Shown: positions 44,856 through 56,334 of the stretch, piece by piece
Layout: each line of letters opens with the position of its first letter
How positions within the stretch are numbered: position 1 is the stretch's first letter
DNA from: Galdieria partita
Lineage: Eukaryota > Rhodophyta > Bangiophyceae > Galdieriales > Galdieriaceae
Length of the DNA: 64,000 nt
Assembly (NCBI GenBank): GCA_025991245.1
Contig: BQMJ01000069.1
Coordinates: 62,001 to 126,000 of the forward strand
Direction of reading: 5' to 3'
The notes under the pieces: model-generated
The model's database searches: none
Told to the model about the DNA's origin: nothing
Seen by the model: only the letters and a program-made list of their open reading frames with translations
Made by a program: the position numbers and the translations under genes

Positions 44856-46195
44856 ATGGAGGAAGACATGACCAAAGCCATTGACCAAGGTGATACAGAA
44901 GCATTATTTCGACTATTAGCACCAACGCACCAGAGTCAGCAGAAGAGTGAAACTAGCACAGAAGAAACAAAGAAGACTGTTTTTGAAGTGGAAGAAAATA
45001 AGGAAACTTTGCAAGAAAGTTGTGGCAAGCTGTTTTTGACAGAGAAAGGGCAGCTACAAATACAGCCTTTGCTTCAACAGTTTCCTTTTCTAGATACCGA
45101 AGACATTCTCTCTATCTACCAAGCATGTAATCAAGACAAAGACCTTGCCGAAACCGTCCTCGAGTCGTTGGCCAACTCCGAAGCAGTGAAACAAAACGTA
45201 CCTGGTGCTAATTTGCAACTTGACACGGAGGCATACTCAAAAGCACTTCAAGATTGGTCACTTAACTTTCCTTCATTGCAAACCGTTTCAGAGAATCAAG
45301 TGGACGAACCTTGGGTTGATCTTGGAAAGGAAGTTTCGGATTCTCTGTCGCTAGTATTTAACCTTCGTTTACAGAAGCTCGCAACTTTATTTCCAAATAT
45401 GGAGGAAAGGAACATTGCTCACTGTCTAAACGCAAACTATTGTAAATACAAGGAAACGTTTGCTGAACTGGTCAAGAGGAGTTCCAAAGTCGATAGTTCT
45501 CAAAAACCAGACGACACGAAAGAAAGAAGTAATAAGGAAAGGTAAGCTTTTATGTTTTTTATTTATATGAGGTATTGATGTCTTCAAGTACGGTGGAGGC
45601 AACCAGGGAAATTCGCCTAGATAAAGGGACGACAAAGAATATTTGGGTATCAACTGGAACCAAAGTTAGAGACTTGTACGAAAGGTGTCGATTACAAGCA
45701 AAGGAGTTGGCAAGTTTGCGCAACCAAATGTTTATGCAAGCAGCTCGTGCAGCTTCTACTGGTAATAAACGTGCAGCGTCAGAATATGCCCGAAGAGGGC
45801 ACCAATACAATCAGATCATGAAACAGTTACATGAAGAAGCAGCTGACGCCATTTTTACTCAAAGGAATCAAAATGCAGATTCCGTAATAGACTTGCATGG
45901 ACTTCACGTAAAGGAAGCCACTCTTGTCTTGGAAAGAAAGCTGCAAGTGAGTTGCTCCATTTTACTTAGTCACACTGAGTAACATGCTATTCTATAGGAA
46001 CTGTCTTCCAATAGCAGCAACGACGTTCATGATGTTATTATCATAACAGGAAGTGGACATCACACCAAAGGGAAAAAGACACCAGCTCGATTGTATCCAG
46101 CAGTGGAACATTTTTTGTATTCACGTCGTTACTCATTTGAAGTTCTCAAAGATACCAACAAATACGCAGGAGCTTTCCTCGTCCATCTTCGATAG
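44856..46195 (+). CDS. CUE-CUE-DUF1771-Smr protein, Cue2/N4BP2-like nuclease candidate
   Basis: Three exons (44856-45541 approx., about 45590-45942, about 46000-46195). Two CUE-like ubiquitin-binding modules are visible: about residues 68-107 (L-L-Q-Q-F-P-F-L-D-T-E-D-I) and 172-210 (L-A-T-L-F-P-N-M-E-E-R-N-I). DUF1771 follows (R-D-L-Y-E-R-C-R-L-Q-A-K-E-L, A-A-S-E-Y-A-R-R-G), then a Smr domain with V-I-D-L-H-G-L-H-V and I-T-G-S-G-H-H-T-K-G-K-K. Yeast Cue2, the no-go-decay endonuclease that cleaves mRNA at collided ribosomes, has this order; its catalytic D-L-H is present here. The gene begins 29 bp after the MSH4 stop. Confidence 0.85.
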
Positions 46196-46230
46196 TCTTC
46201 TTGCAGTTGAAAACAATGGCCATTGACCTT

Positions 46231-46922
46231 TTATTTTATATATCGTTCCAGAAACTTGCGGTGAAACTCGTTGCGGACAGTATCATTGATAAATCCTTGG
46301 TCTCTTTCTATAACAGGGTCATCATTCTGCTTCCTAAAGACAACGTCGTCATCCCATCTCCTCTTCACCTTAAACGAGGGTCTATTTTCTCCAATGTTTA
46401 AAAGAGGATTGCCCCTCACCGCTCTTTCCAATTCTAAATTCTCTTGTTTCACTCTTTCCTAAAAACAAGGGTTCAGAAAACAACTTCCTACTACCACTTT
46501 CAACTCACCTCTTCTTCCTTTCGTTGTCCCTCTTCTTCACGTTCTCGTTTTATTCTTTCCAATTCTTTTAAAAGTTCATCTTCTTCGTCGTCACTCTCTT
46601 CTTCCGCTTGTCCTTCTTCTTCTTTTTCATCATCAACTTCGTCCAACCAAACATCGGCATCCACATCTTTTTCAGCTTCTTCTTTCAATTCTTCTGTTTT
46701 GGTTTTCTTCCTATGTTGTTGTTCCTTTTCCTCCAACTCTCTTTTCAAGTCTCTTCCTTCCAAGTCGTCGGGCGCACCTTGCCCTTTACCTCTCTCTTTG
46801 AGAGTCAAGTGTCCTGGCATATCACGAGCAGAAACCTTTGCAGAAGGTACATTGAGACGAAAACCGCCTTGTTCATTACCACCTTTGGCAGGGTTCCAAG
46901 TAGGGCGATGTGCAGTGGTCAT
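46231..46922 (-). CDS. CWC15: CWC15/Cwf15 spliceosome component
   Basis: Two exons. It starts M-T-T-A-H-R-P-T-W-N-P-A-K-G-G, the invariant N terminus of Cwc15, a subunit of the Prp19-related complex. A charged Glu/Lys/Asp region follows. The C-terminal exon has N-P-L-L-N, S-F-K-V-K-R-R-W-D-D-D-V-V-F-R and a family-typical end F-I-N-D-T-V-R-N-E-F-H-R-K-F-L-E-R-Y-I-K. The Ser-rich frame on the opposite strand here is just the antisense of the acidic tract. Confidence 0.95.
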
Positions 46923-46953
46923 TTTTCCTGTGGTTCAAACAATCCCAGAAGAA

Positions 46954-47783
46954 ATGGCCCACTTTAGCAAGACTCCGACTCTGCCCATTGTGAACTCGTA
47001 TCCCCAACCATCCTGTAATGATACATCCATCGAAAAGAGAGTATCCAGAGCTTGTTCCAGAGAAATCAATATTCCCACCCCTCTAGTCATCAACAACTAT
47101 TCAAATGAGTACAGCTTTCCATGATCCATTTTCATTGTTGCTACTAGAGGAAGCCATTTCTCACAACGATCAAGAAAGGTACTCAATGCACCCAATTTAT
47201 CTTTAATTCCAAAAGAATAGATTGAATTTGCCTTTTCTAACAAGCTAGACTTGAGATTTGTTCAGGGAGATGATGAAAGTAAATAGACCTGGAGAGCGGT
47301 GCGTCATCATTGTCACTGTCCATGAAGCTGCTATTTGCAGTAATCAAATGACTCAGCTGCTTCTTCTTGTATGAAAAAGGCATTGTGAGTGGAAATCAAT
47401 AAGAGCGCTCTATTCGCACGAATTTGTCATTGTCAAGTAGACGAATCACTGGATGACAGATGCGGATGCCCAGCAGCTTCCAATGGGAGTGATCATGTTT
47501 GGATTCTTTCAATAAATGCATTGTTCAAAGTTTTGCTAGCTACTTGGCATTGCCCCTCCTTTCATAGTTCACTTGGCAAAGTTGCTCTCCTCATTGGGAA
47601 AACATCCTTCCATTTAGATTCAAAAACGATACGGTTTGAAGCGCTTCCAACTCCTGTCCATCGTCTTTCTTTGCGCAAAGAATGAAGCTGCTACTCTAAA
47701 GACGTTGGGCAATCTTGATGTCACTTTGTTGCGACACACATTTGACCACAGACCCATACATTCAGTTGATCAATTCAACAAAT
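46954..47783 (+). CDS. unresolved multi-exon gene or pair of small genes
   Basis: Open segments on the plus strand suggest coding: M-A-H-F-S-K-T-P-T-L-P at 46954, M-S-T-A-F-H-D-P-F-S-L-L-L-L-E-E-A at 47105, E-R-C-V-I-I-V-T-V-H-E-A-A near 47290, D-D-R-C-G-C-P-A-A-S-N-G-S-D-H-V-W-I-L from 47450, and A-K-N-E-A-A-T-L-K-T-L-G ending at a stop near 47783. Several GT-AG pairs (for example 47179-47266) could join them, but no single model keeps one frame throughout. I do not recognise a family. It may be one gene of about 200 residues or two. Confidence 0.35.
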
Positions 47784-48186
47784 AAAGGCGCTTCTGCATT
47801 GGCAACAGCTGCCAATCATAAGCAACGGTGTTATTTTTGCAAACAGCATAGAGATGCACCAGACAAGCAAAGTAGCATCTATAGGAGAACAAAGATAGCG
47901 TCCCTCAAATAAATATTGCAGACTTGAGTTTTCAAGTTTTTCATTTGCAAGTCCTCTTTGGAGGAAAATCTGATTCACTACAATTAGAACCCTTTTCATA
48001 TCTTGAACGCAGAAACTGAAAAATAGGAGGACAGCCATGAATATATCTCTCATAAGGAAACAAAAATGAACCTTCCAGTCTCTCCTTTTGAACTTGTTCA
48101 GAAAAGATGAAAGTCTTCATACAACACCAATCAATCCCATGTGAAAAGAAGATTTCTCATTGTAGACCAAGGATCGTGGAGTTGTG
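47784..48186. other. intergenic, about 400 bp
   Basis: Between the unresolved gene and GRIM-19. Short open frames on both strands overlap here without any recognisable motif; I accept none of them. Confidence 0.5.
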
Positions 48187-48692
48187 ATGAGTGACTTTGG
48201 TCGAGGACCAACTTCCGGTCTCACAGGTCCCCCTAAACCACCACCTCACGCAGCAATACAAGATGGACCTCCTCCTGGTGGTTATCCACCCATTGACGTA
48301 CGCAGAAACTTGCCAAAAGTTGGACCTTCCGGGTCCACACTGTTGATAGGCGTTGGGTTGATCACTATCTATGGCTTTTGGGGACTCTCTAGATCTGCTC
48401 AACGTAGAAGAAGACTCAATCAGGAAAAGTATCAAATTCGTTTGGCCATCACACCCTATCTACAAGCGGAAGAGGATCGACATACTGTAAAACAAGTAAG
48501 TAGTACTAGTCGCTGGTAGAATACAACTCAACCTTTTATTTTCGTTAGAATCGACGACGTCTTCGTCAAGAAAAAGAACTTATGAAGGATGTTCCGGAGT
48601 ATCAACCCGGTGAAAGTGTGTACAAAACAAGAAAATATACTCCTTATGTGAAACCCTTGATACCCGGAGTGGGTCCACAAGGTCTTCCATAA
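48187..48692 (+). CDS. NDUFA13: complex I subunit NDUFA13 / GRIM-19
   Basis: A mitochondrial inner membrane subunit of NADH:ubiquinone oxidoreductase. Exon 1 is 48187-48495, exon 2 48549-48692. Diagnostic blocks are Q-D-G-P-P-P-G-G-Y-P-P-I-D-V-R-R-N-L-P, a membrane helix (L-L-I-G-V-G-L-I-T-I-Y-G-F-W) and M-K-D-V-P-E-Y-Q-P-G-E-S-V-Y. About 150 residues, normal for the family. The stop is only 3 bp from the stop of the convergent MAD1 gene. Confidence 0.96.
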
Positions 48693-48695
48693 GCT

Positions 48696-51531
48696 TTATC
48701 CCTGTGCTTGTTGTTGAAATGCAGTAGTTTTTTGAAAATTTTCTAAAGTGATGGCTGCCAATAAAGCCGGGATAGAATTCCATCGTGCACAGTATTGTTC
48801 AATTTCGTTTCTTATTGCATAACAATACTCGGTTTCCAGTAGCTCAACTCCTACAGAATAATATCACGTCAGTCCTCCACTTTCGATCATTCACAGTCAG
48901 TAAAATACCTCCAAGTTCATTTCTTCCAAAACAAAGTGTTTCGTTACCGCTTTCGGCATACATCGATGACAGTCTAACGTTATTCAATATTGGAGTTTCA
49001 ATGACTACGCAAACCAACTCTTACCGATATTGAGCACCGACGACATGAATTTTCCAACCAAATAAATGATAACAAGTTTCACGAAACTCATTAATCTTTG
49101 TCTTGGCAACTTGTCTCGTTCTTTGTGCTCTCTTTTCAGCATCCAATGCCTTCTCTTTCCACTTGTCTGCCGGTAAAGACAAGGCATTCCAAGTTGCACA
49201 GGAGGAGGATTGTTCATCTGTTGGTGAAGTCTGTTCCCTTGTGGATTCCGAATTTTCCTGCTCTATCCATGTCCCATGCTTGCTAGGCTCTCTCAAGTAT
49301 CGATTACTGACAACCTTGGGAGGTCCTCCTTTCAAGTGCACTACTTTGGTATATCTTGGATTAAAGAATCCACTTCCTATATGTTTCTCCAAGGCTTGCA
49401 CTGCTTCTTGCAATACCTTTATTTGTGTTTCATACTCTTCATGAGACTCCAGCTGACCCTTCTGAACATTGACAACTTGCTGCAACTCCTGAATTCTATT
49501 CTTATATTCCTCAACTGTCGATAATGATTGTTCATACTCCTGGGTTAACATCTTTAGTTGTTCTTCCAACTCTTCTTTCTGTTGTTGCAGTTCCGTTTGC
49601 TGGTGAGACGTCAAAAGTACATTTGTGATGTCATTTTCAAATAGCATTGCTTACCTTTCTTTTACTTGATATCAAATTGATACGAAGTGACTGAGCAACT
49701 GAATGTGGGGAACCCTCTATGAATGGGATCTTGTTCCATTCTTCGATTTGAAACTTCAAAGAAGAGATCAATCGGTCCTTTTCCGATAATTCAACCTCCC
49801 ACTGTTTCAAAATTGTTTCCATTTCAGAGCACTGTGTTTGCAATAGTTTCATCTTCTCAAGAGAAAGTTGGTTATCTTCATCATTCTGATAGTTCATCAT
49901 GTTTGCATCCCACTGGTTGAGAATATTTTTCAATCCATCCCTTTCGTTTTCTAGTAACCTATTATATCCCAACTCAAGTTGAAAACCACGAGAAAAGCCT
50001 AACAATACTTTTACCTTTTGATAAGATTCTGACGCTCACACTGCCTTTCAAGCTCCATACAACGATATTTGTTCTATATAAAAAACTATAGTCAGTTCCC
50101 ATTCCTATCAAAAGCAAAATGCAAAAATTACTTGCTGCAACTCATCACGTAAAGCAGCAATAGTCGCTTTCATTTCCTCCATTTGATCTCGTAAAGCACT
50201 TTCCCTTTCATTCTCCACATTTTGTTCAGCATCTCGTCTATATGACAACTCCTTTAGTTGTCTCATCGCTTCTTCTACATCTCGCACTCCTGTCATCGCA
50301 TATACCAACTCTAGCAACTCGTTGCTTTGTTCTCGAAGTACCTACAGCTTATTAGAAAACTTTCGATATAATCATCGAAACATACCTCTAACGAATTTTT
50401 GGCTTCTTCTGCTTCTGTCAGTTCCCATTTCAAAATTTCCATTTGTTTTCTAACGCTATTCAGTTCTCTCTGAAGCAACTTGTTGGTTTCTTCCAACCAA
50501 GTCGTTGAAGTATTTTGTGAATAGCTTGGTTTCTCTTGGTCTATTTTCTCTTGCACACTAGGCGAAGTTGTTGTAACATTGTGACAACACTGTCTGTATC
50601 TCTCATTGGCCTGTTCCAGTTGAGTCACCAGTTCCTATCTTTGGTCAGTTACTTCAATATCCGTATCATTTTGTTCACTCACCTTGTTCCAAATACGTTC
50701 TTCCTCTAATTCATCTGCCGTCAATTTCCATCTATCTCCTAAATTTTCTACTTGGGTAATTAACTGCTCCTTTTCGTTTTCTAGTTTTGATATTTGATGC
50801 TGCAGATTTTCTACTTGACGCTTCCAAGTATCCTTCCAGCAAGTTAAAAGCCAAAACTTCGCAAAATACGGTGCTCACTTCGACACGTCTTCTATTTGCT
50901 TGGACTTCATCCAAAGTTTTTCTCAGTTGCGTCAAATCTGTATTCGACTTTTCTTCCTTTTGTTTCCAATATTCGATTTCTTGTATAGCTTTATCTTTCC
51001 ATTCCTCCCATTCTTTCTGTGTTTCCTATATGCAGTCATGTGAATCCGTCAAAAAGCGGCACAAGTCTCTTTTGTTCACTTTACCTGAAGTCTCCATTCC
51101 GATTCTTCATACCTCGTTTTAGCATCTTGCCATTGTTCAGTAAGTTGAATCAACTGATTTTCCCATTGTTGTCTCCTATCTCTATGTTCTTCTTCGTTCT
51201 GTTCATAAAGTTGTTTCCAATATTCCATCTTTTCCATGTCAAGTTTCTCAGGTTATGAGAATGGATACTTACTTGTTCGTTTGTGCGCACGAGTTCATTC
51301 TTCAGTGCAATAGCTACAGCTTGTAACTGGGCAACATCTTCAACTAAATACCGCGTTACTTGTATGGGTCTCTTTCAGTTCTCTATACTTGCCTGTTTCC
51401 ACTGTGGCAGTTGTGACATTCTTTCCACGTGGTGTAGCTCGCAGTGCTTCACGTACTGCTGGACACTGCAACGTTTTCAGCTGCTGATACAAAGACTCCA
51501 ATATATTTTCTGTACAAGTTTCTTCATTCAT
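48696..51531 (-). CDS. MAD1: MAD1 spindle-assembly-checkpoint coiled-coil protein
   Basis: About ten exons, mostly coiled coil. The C-terminal globular part is diagnostic: I-N-E-F-R-E-T-C-Y-H-L-F-G-W-K, then Y-R-L-S-S-M-Y-A-E-S (joined across an intron near 49005), then E-L-L-E-T-E-Y, and near the end W-N-S-I-P-A-L-L-A-A-I-T-L-E. The Mad2-interaction motif is also there: K-V-V-H-L-K-G-G-P at 49321-49347, matching the human K-V-L-H-M-S-L-N-P pattern. The R-L-K motif that binds Bub1 in others reads R-T-R here. Mad1 recruits Mad2 to unattached kinetochores. Both ends of the gene are in the window. Confidence 0.93.
48760..48765 (+). terminator. AATAAA poly(A)-signal candidate for GRIM-19 inside MAD1 exon
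   Basis: The first AATAAA after the GRIM-19 stop lies 68 bp downstream, within the last coding exon of the convergent MAD1 gene. If used, the two mRNAs overlap at their 3' ends. Use of AATAAA by this organism is not established here. Confidence 0.35.
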
Positions 51532-51620
51532 TCAAACCCAACAATCCACACAAGCACAAACTCAATTCCGAGGCGCGCTCATGTTGCATTTTTTTCTTTC
51601 CTCTCTTGATTCCAAAAGTG

Positions 51621-52430
51621 TTATTTATTATTGCGTTCTTGATGGATGGACAATATATCACCAGAAACCAACAAATTAGCCAACTGGTTCCCTTTCAAGT
51701 AATCATATTCACCAATAGGCATCACCAAGTTTTCCATCTTTCCTTGTGTGGTTACCACTTGTAACGGAAATGTCCCCAAAGGTTGTTTCCATAACAAATG
51801 TAGCCATCCGGGTGGATTTTTATTCGCCAAAGCATCAAACCGTAGCAATCTTTCCACATTGCCAACTCGAATGTTGCCCACTTTTACTTGCACATAGTAC
51901 GGTTTACCCAAACCCAAATATCGATGTTGATAAAACCGCAACATTCCTTGTTTCCTAAACTCTCTAATTTCGATAATCCTACCTTTGGTTAACCATCGAG
52001 TGACCACCACAAACGTCAAACATATACCCATAAATACAGAATATACTAGCAAACTCACACCAATGGTTTGGTCTTTGGAAGGAGTGCCGTGAATGTAGTG
52101 CGGACCAAAAAACAAATAGCCGGCATAAATAGAAAAAGCCAGCTGTCCCAAAGGTATAAGGTTTGCAAATCGATACAAAAATACTTCGCGATGTTTAAAT
52201 AGAACTATTTCTTCCTCCAATGGTATGGAATGGGTGGAAAAGCGTGCAATACTCATAGGATGACCCTTTTGTCTTCGAGTTGGTAACCACTGCGTAGAAA
52301 AAGAAAAACGACTATCCCAATGGTAGTATATCTTTTTGAAGTTTGACATCCACTCATTAGAACATCCACTTTTCCATAACGAAGTTGTACTGTTTCCTAA
52401 CGATCGACGTAACAGAAAAAGCCATCGCAT
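51621..52430 (-). CDS. two-pass membrane protein, probably mitochondrial (TMEM223-like, tentative)
   Basis: An intronless gene of about 270 residues. The first about 50 residues are Arg/Ser-rich without acids (M-R-W-L-F-L-L-R-R-S-L-G-N-S), like a presequence. Then L-F-K-H-R-E-V-F leads into two hydrophobic helices (L-I-P-L-G-Q-L-A-F-S-I-Y-A-G-Y-L-F-F and G-V-S-L-L-V-Y-S-V-F-M-G-I-C-L-T-F-V-V-V). A soluble tail of about 130 residues has K-P-Y-Y-V-Q-V-K-V-G-N-I-R. This topology and the L-F-x-H-x-x-x-x-F start fit the TMEM186/TMEM223 group of mitochondrial proteins, but the match is by layout only. Start ATG 52430 faces AMP deaminase 52 bp away. Confidence 0.7.
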   Translation of the reverse strand: MRWLFLLRRSLGNSTTSLWKSGCSNEWMSNFKKIYYHWDSRFSFSTQWLPTRRQKGHPMSIARFSTHSIPLEEEIVLFKHREVFLYRFANLIPLGQLAFSIYAGYLFFGPHYIHGTPSKDQTIGVSLLVYSVFMGICLTFVVVTRWLTKGRIIEIREFRKQGMLRFYQHRYLGLGKPYYVQVKVGNIRVGNVERLLRFDALANKNPPGWLHLLWKQPLGTFPLQVVTTQGKMENLVMPIGEYDYLKGNQLANLLVSGDILSIHQERNNK

Positions 52431-52482
52431 GACGATGAACGACGATTTCACGAGAGTCGTTTCGTGATCGTTCGATATAAAT

Positions 52483-55163
52483 ATGGCAGGCCGCAATCAT
52501 TCTTCTTTTATCAGTATTCCTAGAATCGTATGTAAAAGTCATAGAAAACTTGGATATATACTAAAGTATATGTCTAGAGTAGTAAAGCACCTACTTCTCC
52601 CAGTAAGCAGTCTTTTCAAGACTGGGATGATAGCGACTCGGCAAAGGAGGCAACTCAAGACGTGGACACTTTAGACGTTACACCTTTAATAGATCGAACG
52701 GATGAAGAAGTAGCCGATGTAAGACTCGTTGGAATATTGTTCCCTTTTCTCACAACTATAATAGGCCAATTTCAAGTATGCAAGTTTGCAAGAAGCGGCT
52801 GCCAATTTTCGGCTGTTTAGTGACAAGAGAGAAGAAATTGAAAGGAGCTTTCAGCGTTTAGTTGTTTCAGGAGGCATAGAAGAAGAACTTTCAGAAATAG
52901 AGCTGCAAGCGTGTCAGTTGCTAACGGAAGCTATTCGTCTAAGAGAACAATACATTCGGAAGCCTTTGGTAACGAGTGACTCAGCTTTATTGACTCTCTT
53001 TTGTAACAACCGCTGAATAGAATCCAGAGTGGCAACATCCCAAGCCATCTAAAGTTACCGAGTATACTACTTTTGTTCCTCCGCCTTATGATCCTTTTAC
53101 GAAAGATATTCCGCCTGCTTCATCCCATTGCTTTTCTTGGAAGAGAGGAATCTTACGTATCTTTGCCAATGCAGAAGATTATCTTTGTGACAAATGTTTG
53201 TATCAAGTAAGCCTATGGAAATAGAGGTTTTCATATGTCTTGATGATTATTTCTTTGTTCCCTTTAGGTGCCATCTTTTGAACAATTTGGAACAGATTTG
53301 CAACGCTTGATGACTATTGTGAATGACCCAGATTGTCGTTCCTTTTGTTATAAGCGTCTTATGTTTTTATCCACCAAAGATCAGATGCATCGAATACTCA
53401 ACTCGGATAAAGAGCAATTGGAGAAGATGACAGTTCCTCATCGAGACTTTTACAATGTGAGAAAAGTGGACACGCATGTGCATCACTCGAGTTGTATGAA
53501 CCAAAAACATTTATTGAGGTTTATCAAGTCTAAACTGAAGAAGAATCCTGACGAACCTGTTCTAACTAATCGAGAGGATCCTTCCAAACCACCACTTACA
53601 TTGAGAGAGGTATTCTTGGTCGTTTTATTCATTTCTGTTCTATGCCAATGTTTAGGTCTTTGATTCTTTACATCTGACAGCCTATGATTTATCGGTAGAT
53701 ACTTTGGATGTTCATGCAGATAATTCCACTTTTCATCGATTTGATCGATTCAATCTCAAATATTCTCCGTGAGTATGCAAAATTTCTGATAAAGAGCTCT
53801 CATATTCTCTTAGTTTTGGTCATTCAAGGCTGCGGGAAATATTTTTGAAAACGGACAATTATATTCAAGGCAAATATTTGGCCGAGATGACTCGCGAAGT
53901 TTTTGAAGATTTGAAAGAAAATAAATATCAAAATGCGGAATATCGAATTTCTATTTATGGAAAATCATATGATGAATGGGATCGGTTGGCTCAGTGGTAA
54001 GTCACAATAAGATATGGGGTGATGTTGGCAGTTTATGGATTATGCAAAAGGTTTGAGAGGAACAAGATATATAGTGATAATGTTCGTTGGCTGATTCAGA
54101 TTCCTCGATTGTTCAATTTGTACAAAGAGAATCGTATTTTACACCACTTTCAAGAAATGCTGGAGAATATATTTACACCTTTGATTCAAGTTACTATTGA
54201 TCCCAGTTCTCATCCCAGCTTACATCGTTTATTACAACAAGGCAAGTGAGTATATTGTTTTTTGGGACCGTTGGATGATTTCTTTGTAGTGGTTGGTTTT
54301 GATTCCGTGGATGATGAAAGTGTAGTGCAGCCGCGTTTGAATTGGAGTCGTATAGGACCACCTGCTCAGTGGACGTTTGATGTGAATCCTCCTTATTCAT
54401 ATTATTCGTATTACATTTATGCCAATTTATATGTCTTGAACAAGTAAGAGAAAGGAACGAGACATGGAAATCTCTTTTCACAGGATCTCTCTCTAAAAAT
54501 AGGTTACGTGAAGCTCGAGGATTTTCTACTTTTCGTTATCGTCCGCATGCAGGTGAAGCAGGTGATATGGAGCATTTGGCGGTTTGTTTCTTATTAGCAG
54601 ATGGTATCAATCACGGCATCAAGTTGAGAAAGAGCCCTCCTTTACAGTATTTGTACTATCTTTGTCAAATTGGTTTGGCAATGTCACCTTTGAGTAACAA
54701 TTTGTTGTTTATGGAGTAAGTTTTCCATTTCCTATATCCATTTCGTGCTTGCTATATCTTTAGATATTTCCGTAATCCATTGCCCATCTATTTTGCGCGT
54801 GGATTGAATGTTTCCATCTCGTCGGATGATCCATTACAGTTTCATTTCACGAAAGAGCCTTTGATGGAAGAGTATTCAGTAGCCGCACAAGTATGGAAAT
54901 TTTCCAACACGGATTTGGCAGAATTGGCACGCAACTCTGTATTGCAAAGTGGATTTGAAGCTTGTGTCAAGGAGCAATGGATTGGCAAATATTGGTACCG
55001 ACCGGGTGCTGAAGGAAATGATATTCAAAAGACAGGCGTCGCAAATATTCGTCTTCGTTATCGCTTTGAAACTTTGATGGACGAACTCGCACTGATATTC
55101 CGTCGCCAAGTGCCAACCGATATTCATGTGTTGCCCAATTGGAAAGCAAGATGGACAGCATAA
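52483..55163 (+). CDS. AMPD: AMP deaminase
   Basis: Converts AMP to IMP plus ammonia. About nine exons. After a short N-terminal region comes [10 protein letters not shown], then the zinc-binding [19 protein letters not shown], then L-K-Y-S-P. Later are [17 protein letters not shown], a segment near G-I-N-H-G-I, and near the C end [21 protein letters not shown]. These are the invariant AMPD blocks, with His and Asp ligands in place. The N-terminal extension is shorter than in animal forms, and no membrane helix as in plant FAC1 was seen. Confidence 0.95.
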
Positions 55164-55267
55164 AACGTGGTTTGAAAAAACTCGCCTAAACATATTTATA
55201 GATTATGTCCATCGAAACAAAACAAATGAAAAACAATCGTCCTTCAATCTATGCGTCGTCATCACTA

Positions 55268-56130
55268 CTAGACTGATCGACGACGTTTGAACCACATATA
55301 AACATCGGTCATCAAAGGATTGAATAGAATGGGTCTTCCAAACAAGTCTTCAAATAGAAAACTTGCTGCATTATACCAACCTGTAGCCGCTAATAGAATA
55401 CTAAACACACCACCTGGAACAGTACTTATTTTTCCATACAAGGAAGCCATGGAAAGTATCAAAGACATTTCCACAAAGAAAAACATAATCATGAGTCCCA
55501 GAGTTAACATAAACGAAGCAATATAGATATAAGTGTTGAATATAATGTAACCAAATATCATAGCACCCAAGCCATGTTCCAATTGAACGATTGAAATGGG
55601 ACCAAAGAAGCCTTGAGTCCAAAACACCATATAAGCGCCAAACGCCAAGTAGAATGCACCATAAGAAGATGCTGCTACTCCAGTAAAGTTGTCATTATTT
55701 ATAAAGGCCAATATTCCGGCCACAATTTGACAAAACCCACTATAAAAGAATGCTGGAGGTGCTACAGTAGGAAGTAACTCGGAAGAAATGAGTCCCACGT
55801 TGACAATACCAAGGAAGCAGGCACCTGTTGAAAAAGCAGACAGTGCCAATATAGCAGGTTTACCAGCAACATTACGAAAGTTTCTCATAGCTATCCATGT
55901 CAATATAAATATATCAAAACTGTAAACTCTAACAACCACATACCTGGTGGTAAGTTATGATGTAATAAATGAAGATGGTCCTGTCCATTCAAGCCAGCAC
56001 TCCTATCCATATAGGAACCTCCTAATCCATAAGTTGTTTCCTTTCTAGTCTCTTCTCCTTCTTCTTCATCCGTATTTCTCTTTCTTATATTTGTCAGATT
56101 ACTATCTGCCAACTGCGCTTCCGTCTGCAT
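55268..56130 (-). CDS. GPR1/FUN34/YaaH (AceTr) family transporter, acetate-type
   Basis: Two exons with a 50-60-nt intron near 55890-55945. The N-terminal about 60 residues are polar. Six membrane helices follow, with the family's markers A-G-K-P-A-I-L-A-L-S-A-F in place of the N-P-A-P-L-G-L motif and Q-I-V-A-G-I-L-A-F followed by F-T-G-V-A-A-S-S-Y-G-A-F-Y-L-A-F-G. Members carry acetate, succinate or ammonium across the plasma membrane of microbes. A basic tail W-F-K-R-R-R-S-V ends it. Substrate is not determined; acetate use would fit a heterotrophic alga. Confidence 0.9.
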
Positions 56131-56334
56131 CTCGAGTTGCTAATCTCCAACAATACTAGAAAAATAAAAAGAGACAAACCGGAGAATGGCTTCTCCTTCC
56201 TTCTCTGCTCATTTGTCCTCAAGACATTGGGACTCTGCTGCGCGGCTGGCCTTTGGTTTCCATATGTCTCTTGGATGACAGCAAAGCAAGCGAGGGCTTT
56301 CCTTGCCTATCTTTCCAACATCTCCGAGCACTTT

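Noticed and set aside
46444-47124. Long Ser/Phe-rich plus-strand frame
   Set aside because: It is the antisense of the acidic Glu/Lys tract of CWC15, whose identity is certain.
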